DNA from: a virus
Virus record (IMG/VR): IMGVR_UViG_3300021225_000464
Span: 1 to 60,001 of that record
Length of the DNA: 60,001 nucleotides
Strand: one strand, 5' to 3'
Shown: positions 15,383 through 22,379 of the stretch, piece after piece
How positions within the stretch are numbered: the stretch's first letter is position 1
How the letters are laid out: each line of letters opens with the position of its first letter
The notes under the pieces: model-generated
What the model was told of the DNA's origin: nothing
Database searches by the model: none
What the model saw: only the letters and a program-made list of their open reading frames with translations
Translations under genes and position numbers: made by a program

Positions 15383-17308
15383 ATGAATACTAAAAATAAA
15401 AAAATAATAGTTGAACAACCAACATTTGGAAAAAGTTCTTCACCTACGGCATCATTTGGAGGAACTTCAGGGAATTCAGGTGGGGCATCATTTGGGGGGA
15501 CTTCAGCAAAATCAGGTGGGGCATCATTTGGAACAAGCTCAGGAAGTTCAGGTGGAGCATCATTTGGAAAGGGTTCAAATAAAAAAGATGAGAAACCTAA
15601 AGATGATAAGTCATCCGGAAAACATCCAGAAAACCAAGCGGAAGGTGATGCATTTAGAGAATGGATGAGTGTAAATCATTCTGATTTTAGATGTGGTAGT
15701 GACAAACTTGAAAATAAAAAAAATATGTCGTTTACTAATTTTTGTATAAAAGATGCTTGGGGTCAATTTGGTAAATCTTTTAAAGAAAAGTCAGGTACAT
15801 CAACAGGAGGTACTTCAAAACATGGAGAATTTCCAATTAATACTGTTGATTTATCTAATATGTTTAGAGAATGGGTTTATAAATATCGCAATGATTATGC
15901 AAGTAAACATACTGAATTAGAACGAAAAATATCTGACCCCAAAAAAAATGCAGATACCGCTTTAAAACTTGCTTGGGCACGATTTTCACAAGAATATATT
16001 GATTTTTTAAAGACAAGACTTAATGATAAACTATTGATGTCAACAGGTTCAAAATTAGAAAAATCTAATAATGATTGGGAAACTTCTGATTCGGCTTTAG
16101 AAATAGGTACTGAAAGAATATTAAAAGATGAAGAAACAGAATTAAAAAAATGTGAACCTTGGACCAAAGGGAATTCTATTGAAAAAGAGGTAGGTAGAAC
16201 ATCGTTTAGTTCTGTTAAAAACGACATGGCTAAAAGATTTGTTGAATGGATAAATGATGAAGGTATGCTTGACAGATATGTACCTGAAAATTTTTGTAAT
16301 ACTGATACTTTTAATACTGATTGGGTTGAGGAAAAATATACATATAATAATGTTGATAATGAACCGTACCAACACCCTTTACTTAAATTATTAGCAACAG
16401 TCAAAACGACAACTAAAAACACTAAAGGTGAAACAATTCCTGTTAGACTTTTTGAAAAATTTTTAAGAGAATCTGGTAAAGATGTTAATGTAAAAAAAGA
16501 TATTTCTCTTAGAAAAAGTGGGATACCATCTTTAAATTCACCATCAGAAACTTGGGCGGAAACAATAATTACCGCAGGACCAAATAAACCATTTTGTGTT
16601 GGATTAAGAAATTCGTTATCGTTAACATTTGAAAGTGGTAGTGAAATGGTTAAAAAAGCGATTGGTCTATGTAATTCAAAAAACTCTAGTTGGTTAGATA
16701 AAAGTTTAAAAGGAAAAGTTAAAACAAAATTAGGAGTTTTCCAAGAAAATAAAATGATAAAAGAAAGTATTGAAAACAAACTTAAATTAAAAAAAACCGA
16801 AAAAACTTTAATTAGTTTATCGGAAGATTTTAATAAACAAAATTATAAAAAATTCTTTGAAGCGTTAACTAAATTTAAAAAAAATAAAAATATCAACGAA
16901 TCAACAAATACTGAATTTGAAAAATCGTTTGATGTGATTTTTAAAGGAAAAGAAACTGAATTTAAAAATAGAGCAATAGAATATATTTTAAACAAGTTAG
17001 AAGTATCACCAACTTCAGACCTTGGAAAAAATATCAAATCTGAATTAGACAACATACCAGCAAAAGATATGTTTAAAAATGAATATGATGTTCCTGAAGC
17101 TATATCAAAAGCTGTTGAATTATCTTCACAATCAAATACTGAAGAACAAAAAGGCTTAAAAGGTATTGTTTCTAAATCAGTCAAATTTGACGATAAACAA
17201 ATCAAACAAGGTGTTAGACAACATCTTCACGATTATATTGAAGGAGTTAAAGATGATATTAAATCTTTGGAACAAAAATTAAAAAGTTCAATAATGAAAG
17301 ACATTTAA
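15383..17308 (+). CDS. large modular protein with GGASFG repeats and [FR]-x-x-W repeats
   Basis: 641 residues. A very short leader MNTKNKKIIVE gives an I-V-E site at residue 11. Residues 23-65 are 3.5 tandem copies of a 12-residue Gly/Ser unit beginning ASFG. Three related modules follow: EGDAFREWMSVNHSDF, LSNMFREWVYKYRNDYA and AKRFVEWINDEG, each followed by an A-W aromatic position. From memory such 'F-R-x-W-V...DYA...AW..YG' modules resemble peptidoglycan-binding-like phage modules. The C-terminal third is Lys/Glu-rich and helical. Likely a virion protein; exact role unknown. It ends convergently inside the HNH gene. Confidence 0.65.
   Translation: MNTKNKKIIVEQPTFGKSSSPTASFGGTSGNSGGASFGGTSAKSGGASFGTSSGSSGGASFGKGSNKKDEKPKDDKSSGKHPENQAEGDAFREWMSVNHSDFRCGSDKLENKKNMSFTNFCIKDAWGQFGKSFKEKSGTSTGGTSKHGEFPINTVDLSNMFREWVYKYRNDYASKHTELERKISDPKKNADTALKLAWARFSQEYIDFLKTRLNDKLLMSTGSKLEKSNNDWETSDSALEIGTERILKDEETELKKCEPWTKGNSIEKEVGRTSFSSVKNDMAKRFVEWINDEGMLDRYVPENFCNTDTFNTDWVEEKYTYNNVDNEPYQHPLLKLLATVKTTTKNTKGETIPVRLFEKFLRESGKDVNVKKDISLRKSGIPSLNSPSETWAETIITAGPNKPFCVGLRNSLSLTFESGSEMVKKAIGLCNSKNSSWLDKSLKGKVKTKLGVFQENKMIKESIENKLKLKKTEKTLISLSEDFNKQNYKKFFEALTKFKKNKNINESTNTEFEKSFDVIFKGKETEFKNRAIEYILNKLEVSPTSDLGKNIKSELDNIPAKDMFKNEYDVPEAISKAVELSSQSNTEEQKGLKGIVSKSVKFDDKQIKQGVRQHLHDYIEGVKDDIKSLEQKLKSSIMKDI
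15449..15577 (+). repeat. 36-bp tandem coding repeat (Gly/Ser, ASFG units)
   Basis: 3.5 copies of a 36-bp unit encode a 12-residue Gly/Ser unit beginning ASFG. The flexible linker separates the leader from the modules. Confidence 0.85.
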
Positions 17309-17793
17309 AAACTTTTTTGAAAATCAATCCAAATTTTTTGTAAAGACTGACCCACAGAATCCGAAAAAATAGTAGGTTCTGTGGGTTTTTTCATTAACCT
17401 CATATTAGTTTCACTTAATAACTTGTCTCCTTTCTTTGAATTACAGGGCATACAACAAGTAACTAGGTTATCCCATGTATTACCTCCACCTTTTGATTTC
17501 GGGATGATATGGTCTATCGTAAGGTCTTTTTTGTTTCCACAATAAACACAAGCATTATGGTCACGTCTCATGATTCTATGACGATTGACACGAATACGTC
17601 TACGAGTAAATGAAACGTAGTTTAAAAGACGTATAATGAGTGGTCTAACAAAGTTCTTGATACCGCATACTATTGGTTCTTCAGATGATTTAACAACCTC
17701 CGCCTTTCCTTTATAGACTAAATTAAACCCACGATTAAATGAAGTTACATTTAAGGGACTGTAATCTGAATTAAGTACCAATATTCCACTCAT
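17305..17793 (-). CDS. HNH endonuclease
   Basis: 162 residues from the ATG at 17793 (MSGILVLNSDYSPLNVTSF); a GTG two codons upstream is less likely because it would fall on the promoter box. The C-terminal half has a complete HNH domain: ACVYCG, LTIDHIIPKSKGGGNTWDN, then CCMPCNSKKG, with both zinc knuckles. This full-length form with the N-terminal 'L-N-x-x-Y-x-P-L' domain is the stand-alone HNH type found in bacteria and phages. It may act in packaging, DNA repair or as a homing nuclease. It is preceded by a perfect host-type promoter, so it could be an early gene. Confidence 0.88.
   Translation of the reverse strand: MSGILVLNSDYSPLNVTSFNRGFNLVYKGKAEVVKSSEEPIVCGIKNFVRPLIIRLLNYVSFTRRRIRVNRHRIMRRDHNACVYCGNKKDLTIDHIIPKSKGGGNTWDNLVTCCMPCNSKKGDKLLSETNMRLMKKPTEPTIFSDSVGQSLQKIWIDFQKSF
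17350..17401 (+). terminator. terminator embedded in the antisense HNH gene
   Basis: ACCCACAGAA (17350-17359) pairs with TTCTGTGGGT (17387-17396), followed by T-run. The loop is long (27 nt), so strength is uncertain. It would stop transcripts of the 15383 gene and lies in the coding 3' part of the opposite gene. Confidence 0.55.
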
Positions 17794-17798
17794 AATCA

Positions 17799-17830
17799 CA
17801 AATATATTAATAAAAATTTATTGGGACAAA
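17799..17830 (-). promoter_or_regulatory. Bacteroidetes-type promoter (TTTG-N20-TATATTTG)
   Basis: On the - strand: TTTG (17830-17827), a 20-nt spacer, TATATTTG (17806-17799), 5 nt before the ATG of the HNH gene. Transcripts would be leaderless or nearly so. Confidence 0.7.
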
Positions 17831-17868
17831 TTGAATTCTCCAATAAGTATTATTATACTTAAATTGTT

Positions 17869-18120
17869 ATGTCGGAAAACAAAATACAAATATCGGAAAA
17901 ATACAGAGATGATGTTAAAGGATTAACACATGATAAACTTATATTAGTTCCTTTGGAAGTATTGGAAAATTTACATGACTTTTATAACTGGAAAGAATTT
18001 ATTTCAAACTCAAATTATATTGAAGAAAAATCAAAACCGATTATTGAAGAATATAGTAAAGTTAAATTTTCATTTGATGACGAATGGGATAATTTTAGTG
18101 GAACACATTTTGGATATTAA
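17869..18120 (+). CDS. hypothetical protein
   Basis: 83 residues, acidic and aromatic, not recognised. It contains HDKLILVPLEVLENLHDFY and ends FDDEWDNFSGTHFGY. It starts divergently from the HNH gene and is followed after 2 bases by a 58-residue gene, so the two are probably one transcript. Confidence 0.55.
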   Translation: MSENKIQISEKYRDDVKGLTHDKLILVPLEVLENLHDFYNWKEFISNSNYIEEKSKPIIEEYSKVKFSFDDEWDNFSGTHFGY

Positions 18121-18122
18121 TT

Positions 18123-18299
18123 ATGTTTGTAATCGTTAAATTTGTAAAGAACCACAAAGATGTGGAAATGCCGGTAATCATTTTAGACACCAATGATGAA
18201 ATCTTGGAGTTTAATACCTATGAAGAGGCTGAGAAGACTAAAGAATTGTTTGAAAAGAATTCTGATTCAGGTCATAGATATATTGTTAAGGAACTCTGA
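18123..18299 (+). CDS. 58-residue conserved phage protein
   Basis: A short gene from ATG 18123 to TGA 18297-18299, starting MFVIVKFVKNHKDVEMPVI and ending SGHRYIVKEL. The alternating beta pattern and EEAEKTKELFEKN helix are protein-like, and I recall near relatives in other phages, so it is probably real. No function is known. It lies between the 83-residue gene and the tRNA. Confidence 0.65.
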   Translation: MFVIVKFVKNHKDVEMPVIILDTNDEILEFNTYEEAEKTKELFEKNSDSGHRYIVKEL

Positions 18300-18301
18300 T
18301 A

Positions 18302-18332
18302 TTGTCACAAATTTAATCTATATTTGTGACAA
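18302..18332. promoter_or_regulatory. perfect 11-bp inverted repeat overlapping a host-type -7 box
   Basis: TTGTCACAAAT (18302-18312) and ATTTGTGACAA (18322-18332) are exact inverted repeats with a 9-nt spacer. They overlap TATATTTG (18319-18326), a host -7 box about 13 nt before the tRNA. The layout suggests a repressor operator on the tRNA promoter. It could also be a hairpin ending the upstream gene, but no T-run follows. Confidence 0.5.
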
Positions 18333-18338
18333 ATAAAT

Positions 18339-18412
18339 GCCTTCGTAGCTCAGTAGGATAGAGCAACAGATTTCTAATCTGTGGGTCAGGGGTTCGAATC
18401 CCTTCGGGGGTA
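18339..18412 (+). tRNA. tRNA-Arg(UCU)
   Basis: 74 nt with all cloverleaf arms. The acceptor GCCTTCG pairs with CGGGGGT (with wobbles), the anticodon stem ACAGA/TCTGT encloses TTTCTAA (anticodon TCT), and the T-arm loop is TTCGAAT. The discriminator is A and CCA is not encoded. It reads AGA, the dominant Arg codon in these AT-rich genes, so it should support phage translation. Confidence 0.95.
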
Positions 18413-18420
18413 CTATTTAA

Positions 18421-18446
18421 AAAAGGGTAAATTTTTACCCTTTTTT
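18421..18446 (+). terminator. rho-independent terminator after the tRNA
   Basis: AAAAGGGTAA, short loop, TTACCCTTTT, then T-run, starting 9 nt after the tRNA. Confidence 0.85.
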
Positions 18447-18457
18447 ATTTTACAAAC

Positions 18458-18464
18458 TATTTAT
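18458..18464 (+). promoter_or_regulatory. TATTTAT motif
   Basis: The motif lies 36 nt before the GTG at 18501, further than at other genes. Confidence 0.3.
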
Positions 18465-18500
18465 AATTCAGTTATCTATAAATTAAAAAAAACTTGTTAA

Positions 18501-19118
18501 GTGAAGGAGATATTACCAACAATCATTACCTCGGTTACATCAATTGTTATTGCATTAATAACTGCAGGTTTCTTCAATATGATGAAGGAAAAAAGAGCAA
18601 AACAAAGTTCAAGAAATAAACTTTCTCAACAAATAGAAACAGATGAAATTGTTCATTCTACTTTAAGAGAAATTAGAAGAAAATATAATGCGGACAGAAT
18701 ATATGTGATTCAGTTCCATAATGGTGGTAATTTTTATACATCATCAGCAATGCAAAAAGCATCAGTTACATACGAAAGATGCTCTGATGGACTTGAGAGA
18801 ATAACTGAAAAAATTCAAAATGTATTTGTAAGTCATTACAATTGGTTAATAAAACAAACTATGGGTGATGGATTATTTATTCACGATTGTGATGTTATTC
18901 CCGATATTGCAACAAAGGCATTAATTAAAAAGTTTGGAACACAATCAATGGTTTCGTTACCTATTATGGACAGAGAAAATCATTTGATTGCTCTTCTTTG
19001 TATGGATTGGGTATTCAGTGAACACGTTGAAATATATTGTGAAAACGAAGAGTTTACAAAGAATTTCAGAGAAGACTTTAGAAAAGATGCTGAGTCAGTA
19101 AAAAACTTTTTAGTGTAA
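18501..19118 (+). CDS. membrane-anchored GAF-like domain protein
   Basis: 205 residues from a GTG at 18501, which follows an in-frame stop, so no earlier start is possible. One N-terminal membrane helix (about 4-25, LPTIITSVTSIVIALITAGFF) is followed by a basic stretch and a soluble domain beginning RRKYNADRIYVIQFHNGG. That phrase, with VSLPIMDRENHLIALLCMDW later, resembles a GAF-like sensor fold seen in phage inner-membrane proteins. Ligand and role are unknown. It overlaps the convergent zinc-finger gene by 9 bases. Confidence 0.65.
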   Translation: MKEILPTIITSVTSIVIALITAGFFNMMKEKRAKQSSRNKLSQQIETDEIVHSTLREIRRKYNADRIYVIQFHNGGNFYTSSAMQKASVTYERCSDGLERITEKIQNVFVSHYNWLIKQTMGDGLFIHDCDVIPDIATKALIKKFGTQSMVSLPIMDRENHLIALLCMDWVFSEHVEIYCENEEFTKNFREDFRKDAESVKNFLV

Positions 19119-19874
19119 ACTTGTTGAAGGTTTCCTTCCTTTACCATACACTTCACCGTCACCATCTAAACCCATGAAATAAGATACAGTATAATCTTCA
19201 GTTAGTTCAATACGGGTTTCATGAATTTCAACCTGACTATCTATTATGAAAGTTTTATTATTTGTTCGGTAATTTTCAATTTTATCTGATTCAATTTCAT
19301 TAAATCTTTCGAGTTCTGATAATTCAAGTTCAATTTCCTCATCAATACTGAAAAAATAATCAACTGATATTTCGTAAGTATCGTCCTGTTCTATATCGCC
19401 CGTACCATCACAAGTATCACAATTTAAGTGACCATCACCATCACACCATCCACATTCCGTTTTTCCACTACCTTGACAATCATCACAGGCATTACCTTCT
19501 TCATCTTCACCAGTTCCATCACAGTAACTACAATCTTCTTCTCCAGTTCCATCACACTGATTACAATCTTCTTGACCGTCACCACCACATGAACCACAAG
19601 TTTCCCTTACGCTAGAATCAATTACTTCACCCAATGAATAGGTAAACCCTTCATTTTCTACTGTCCATAAGATACTTTCAAATTCTTTCTCTCCCAAATT
19701 AATTCTTGAAATAAGATAGACTAGTTTAACAAAGTCCATTCCTGAAATGACAGAAACCATTTGGTAATAAGGACTATTTTTACTTTGAAGGACATTTGCT
19801 ATTTCATAAACCAAATCAGATTTTAATGACGAACTTAGTTTTTGAGCAATACGAATTAATTTACTGTTTTCCAT
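19110..19874 (-). CDS. DnaJ-type cysteine-rich zinc-finger protein
   Basis: 254 residues. Residues about 89-160 hold six C-x-x-C-x-G-x-G-like repeats (CGSCGGDG, CNQCDGTG, CSYCDGTG, CDDCQGSG, CGWCDGDG, CDTCDGTG), the zinc-binding region of DnaJ. No J-domain HPD is present, so it cannot recruit DnaK in the usual way. The flanking regions are acidic. It may be a stand-alone chaperone-like or protein-disulphide module. It shares a 15-bp intergenic region with the divergent M15 peptidase. Confidence 0.78.
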   Translation of the reverse strand: MENSKLIRIAQKLSSSLKSDLVYEIANVLQSKNSPYYQMVSVISGMDFVKLVYLISRINLGEKEFESILWTVENEGFTYSLGEVIDSSVRETCGSCGGDGQEDCNQCDGTGEEDCSYCDGTGEDEEGNACDDCQGSGKTECGWCDGDGHLNCDTCDGTGDIEQDDTYEISVDYFFSIDEEIELELSELERFNEIESDKIENYRTNNKTFIIDSQVEIHETRIELTEDYTVSYFMGLDGDGEVYGKGRKPSTSLH

Positions 19875-19889
19875 AATATTTATAAATAT
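19875..19889. promoter_or_regulatory. 15-bp divergent intergenic region with two overlapping TATTTAT motifs
   Basis: AATATTTATAAATAT separates two divergent ATGs. TATTTAT ends 6 nt before the + ATG and 7 nt before the - ATG, the same geometry as 8252-8266. Confidence 0.6.
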
Positions 19890-20783
19890 ATGTCATATCA
19901 AATGAATAAAAAAATATTACACGAACAATCTTTACACGAACTACGTAAGTTGGAAAATTTGTTTGAAGAAGAATCAAGTGCACGTCCTGTTGCTTCAAGT
20001 GTTAGAAGTCATCTTGAAGGTTTAGGTTATGAAACTAAAAAGACAATGGACCAAGCTGGTGATTTGACACCTCAATTTGGAGATACGTTAAAAAAAGTTG
20101 CGACTGCATTTAAAGAAAAACTACCTCATTTAAAAATTAGATTTGGTTCAGGTAGAGATTTATTTCACAAAGCGTTTCCTAATAGTAGACACAACAAAGG
20201 TAACGCAATTGACGTAGTATTTAAAGGGATTGATAAAAGTGATGACAGTGAGTTAAATAAAATATCTACATTACTTTGTGCGTTAAGAAAGAAATATCCT
20301 GGTTTTACATTTATTGATGAGTATAGAAGACCAACTAGATTTTCTACAGGTGTCCACTATCATTTATCATATTCTGATAAAAAAACTGATGAAGGTGGTG
20401 GTACATCTGAATTTTGTTCATCATTAAAAAATATTGATAATTTGGACGATATTGATTTTGATTCAGTTGAATTAATTGAAACAAAAGAAACTCAAAAAGA
20501 ACCATCAAAACTTGATAAGTTTTTGGATTATGTTGGTTTAGGTGATTTGAATAGTGCAACTGCAGGTGATAAAGGAAGTCAAAAAACTTTAGTTGATAAA
20601 GCTAAAGAACTTTTTTCAGATGATGATGTTAAAGACACTGATGACGGATTTGAAATCTTTGGATATAGTGTTGATGATATTTTAGATAAAGTTAAAGGTG
20701 TTTTACCTAAGTTTGAATCTGAAGAAAAGAAAAAAAATCTTTTAGAAGATATTGAAAAAATTAAATCAAAAATGATTAAATAA
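19890..20783 (+). CDS. M15-type peptidoglycan peptidase with leader-like N-terminus
   Basis: 297 residues. NSRHNKGNAIDVVFKG (about 94-109) matches the S-x-H-x-x-G-x-A-x-D metal site of M15 D,D/L,D-peptidases, and GVHYHLSY (about 154) supplies the H-x-H. These should cleave peptide cross-links in the wall. The N-terminus MSYQMNKKILHEQS has an L-H-E site at residue 12, and the C-terminal half is an acidic low-complexity tail. A wall hydrolase with a head-targeting leader would be unusual; an endolysin or tail-associated role is the alternative. Confidence 0.75.
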   Translation: MSYQMNKKILHEQSLHELRKLENLFEEESSARPVASSVRSHLEGLGYETKKTMDQAGDLTPQFGDTLKKVATAFKEKLPHLKIRFGSGRDLFHKAFPNSRHNKGNAIDVVFKGIDKSDDSELNKISTLLCALRKKYPGFTFIDEYRRPTRFSTGVHYHLSYSDKKTDEGGGTSEFCSSLKNIDNLDDIDFDSVELIETKETQKEPSKLDKFLDYVGLGDLNSATAGDKGSQKTLVDKAKELFSDDDVKDTDDGFEIFGYSVDDILDKVKGVLPKFESEEKKKNLLEDIEKIKSKMIK

Positions 20784-20784
20784 A

Positions 20785-20809
20785 AAAAGGGACTGAAAAG
20801 TCCCTTTTT
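20785..20809. terminator. bidirectional rho-independent terminator
   Basis: AAAAGGGACT, loop GAAA, AGTCCCTTTT, T-run. It ends the M15 gene and lies just past the 3' end of the - strand tmRNA. Confidence 0.88.
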
Positions 20810-20812
20810 AAT

Positions 20813-21207
20813 TGGTGGAGATGCCGGGGGTCGAACCCGGGTCCAAATATGTCGGACATAAAACACTACACGTTTAGGTCATTGTTTTTCTAAACAATCC
20901 GAAACTTCACAATTCCCTTATTTTATAGTGGTTCGGTTTACTGAGAACTAATCCTCCACTTTGTTTCTTTTCGGATAGAAACCACACCACAGTACAAGCT
21001 TCTGTTGCAAGGTTATATGCTCACCGACCCCGTTGTATACTAATCTTAGATTAGGCTACAGTTACTTCTTCAGTACGGATTAAACCGAGTGTAGAAAGTT
21101 TTGCAATTGTGTTGCCGTTTGTGTTTTAAACCAGTTTTACAGGGTTAGTTTAGCCCCGACGTGCGTTTTATGACAGATTCATACCTGTCAAATCCAAAAA
21201 CATCCCC
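20813..21207 (-). ncRNA. ssrA: transfer-messenger RNA (tmRNA), phage-encoded
   Basis: 395 nt. The 5' end begins GGGGATGTTTTTGGATTTGA and the 3' end has a T-arm GGGTTCGACCCC then GCATCTCCACCA with CCA encoded; the two ends pair as a tRNA-like acceptor. The tag frame runs from a GGC resume codon at 21116 to TAA at 21053-21051. It encodes 21 residues starting GNTIA and ending EEVTVA, followed by the hairpin CTAATC..GATTAG. It tags stalled products for proteolysis. The tag is much longer than the 8-10 residues usual for the group and ends V-A rather than L-A-A. The resume codon is inferred by alignment, so the tag N-terminus is less certain. Confidence 0.93.
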
Positions 21208-21229
21208 ATATCTTCAAAGAACTATGTTA

Positions 21230-21260
21230 CAAAGATATAAATATATTCTTCTTTTACCAA
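21230..21260 (-). promoter_or_regulatory. Bacteroidetes-type promoter of tmRNA (TTG-N20-TATCTTTG)
   Basis: On the - strand: TTG (21260-21258), a 20-nt spacer, TATCTTTG (21237-21230), about 22 nt before the mature 5' end, leaving a short precursor for RNase P. Confidence 0.65.
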
Positions 21261-21261
21261 G

Positions 21262-21268
21262 TATTTAT
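21262..21268 (+). promoter_or_regulatory. TATTTAT late-promoter-like motif
   Basis: The motif ends 13 nt before the ATG at 21282. Confidence 0.4.
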
Positions 21269-21281
21269 AAAAAAAAGTTTA

Positions 21282-22352
21282 ATGAGTGTATTATACGAAA
21301 CATTAGTGGAATTTGTCAATGGAGAGACTACGGCTAATCGTGTTAGTTTTTTTGATTCAGAAGGTATTGTTCGTGTTACAAGGGTAAATGAAAAAAATCT
21401 TGGTAAGTCCTTGGTTTATTTGAATTTTGATTATGAAGATTATATTAAACTTTTCATCCCTGATGATGGGTATAATAATACCTATTTAATTAATGTTGCA
21501 TTTAGCAGTAGTGGTTATTATGGTGGTCATATATTTATTGATTCATATACTGTTGATAATGATTGGGACGAAGGATACGGACTTCAGTTTTTCAGCGACG
21601 AAAATTTGGGTAAGGTTAAAGAGATTTTGACTTTTCTACGACCTGAATTATCTGATACTAATTTAAGAGATGCAAGTGGTGAAAATATTGTTGAAATATC
21701 TAATTTTTTAAGACAAGAGTTTGATGACGAAATAGACGGAATAATTTATGAATATACCGATTATTATGACAGTGCTTTGGTTGAGGGAATGAAACAATAT
21801 GTTAAAGAAAGGTTTTGTGGTAAACTTATAAATTTTGGAATAATTGAAAAAAGGTGTGGGTCAGTTTATATGACAACAGTTTCTACCTTAATTTCATTGT
21901 GGGATAAGTCAGGTGTTGGTGAGGATGGTACTTTAACAGAAGTTCTTAAAACTATTATTGAACAAAATGATTTACAATTTGATGAGGATTTGTTTGAAGA
22001 TTATTATTCATTTTATGATAGTAAAAACTTTGATGATGAAGGATATAACCGTGGGGTGGGTAGGCAGTTAGATAAAATATTAAATAAAATTGAGGAAGGT
22101 GATAATTTTGAAAAATATAAGAAAAATGCTGATTTATATGAAAAATTATCAAAACTAAAATATAACAAATTTAACAGGTGGTATGAGTTTCCAAAACAAA
22201 AATCATTTGGAGAAGAAACAGACGCTAGATTCAAGATAGTTGGTATCAAAGATGGAAAAATACACGTTCAAAGACAGGATGGACCTACCACCAATGAATT
22301 CTTGGATTATGAAAATTTCTTGAACTTTTTATATCATCCTGAATTGTTTTAA
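21282..22352 (+). CDS. hypothetical acidic protein in the tmRNA/Clp block
   Basis: 356 residues, strongly acidic and Tyr/Phe-rich. No motif, membrane segment or leader is visible. A Cys pair lies near residues 178 and 191, and the C-terminal part has VGIKDGKIHVQRQDG. It sits between tmRNA and the M20 peptidase. An adaptor role in substrate delivery to Clp is one idea from context only. Its promoter motif is the phage TATTTAT type, unlike tmRNA and the peptidase. Confidence 0.55.
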   Translation: MSVLYETLVEFVNGETTANRVSFFDSEGIVRVTRVNEKNLGKSLVYLNFDYEDYIKLFIPDDGYNNTYLINVAFSSSGYYGGHIFIDSYTVDNDWDEGYGLQFFSDENLGKVKEILTFLRPELSDTNLRDASGENIVEISNFLRQEFDDEIDGIIYEYTDYYDSALVEGMKQYVKERFCGKLINFGIIEKRCGSVYMTTVSTLISLWDKSGVGEDGTLTEVLKTIIEQNDLQFDEDLFEDYYSFYDSKNFDDEGYNRGVGRQLDKILNKIEEGDNFEKYKKNADLYEKLSKLKYNKFNRWYEFPKQKSFGEETDARFKIVGIKDGKIHVQRQDGPTTNEFLDYENFLNFLYHPELF

Positions 22353-22373
22353 TAAAAAAATAGCTTATCTTTA
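22344..22373 (+). promoter_or_regulatory. near-consensus host-type promoter (TTG-N19-TATCTTTA)
   Basis: TTG (22344-22346), a 19-nt spacer, TATCTTTA (22366-22373), one base off TAnnTTTG, 6 nt before the ATG at 22380. Confidence 0.4.
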
Positions 22374-22379
22374 TGAGCT

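Noticed and set aside
15895-16779. 294-residue - strand open frame inside the 15383 gene
   Set aside because: It is a mirror of the Lys/Glu-rich coding strand giving Ser/Leu/Phe-rich translation, with no start context or homology; a shadow.
17305-17793. HNH gene as a homing endonuclease of an intron
   Set aside because: No interrupted gene or intron structure flanks it, and the N-terminal domain is that of stand-alone HNH proteins.
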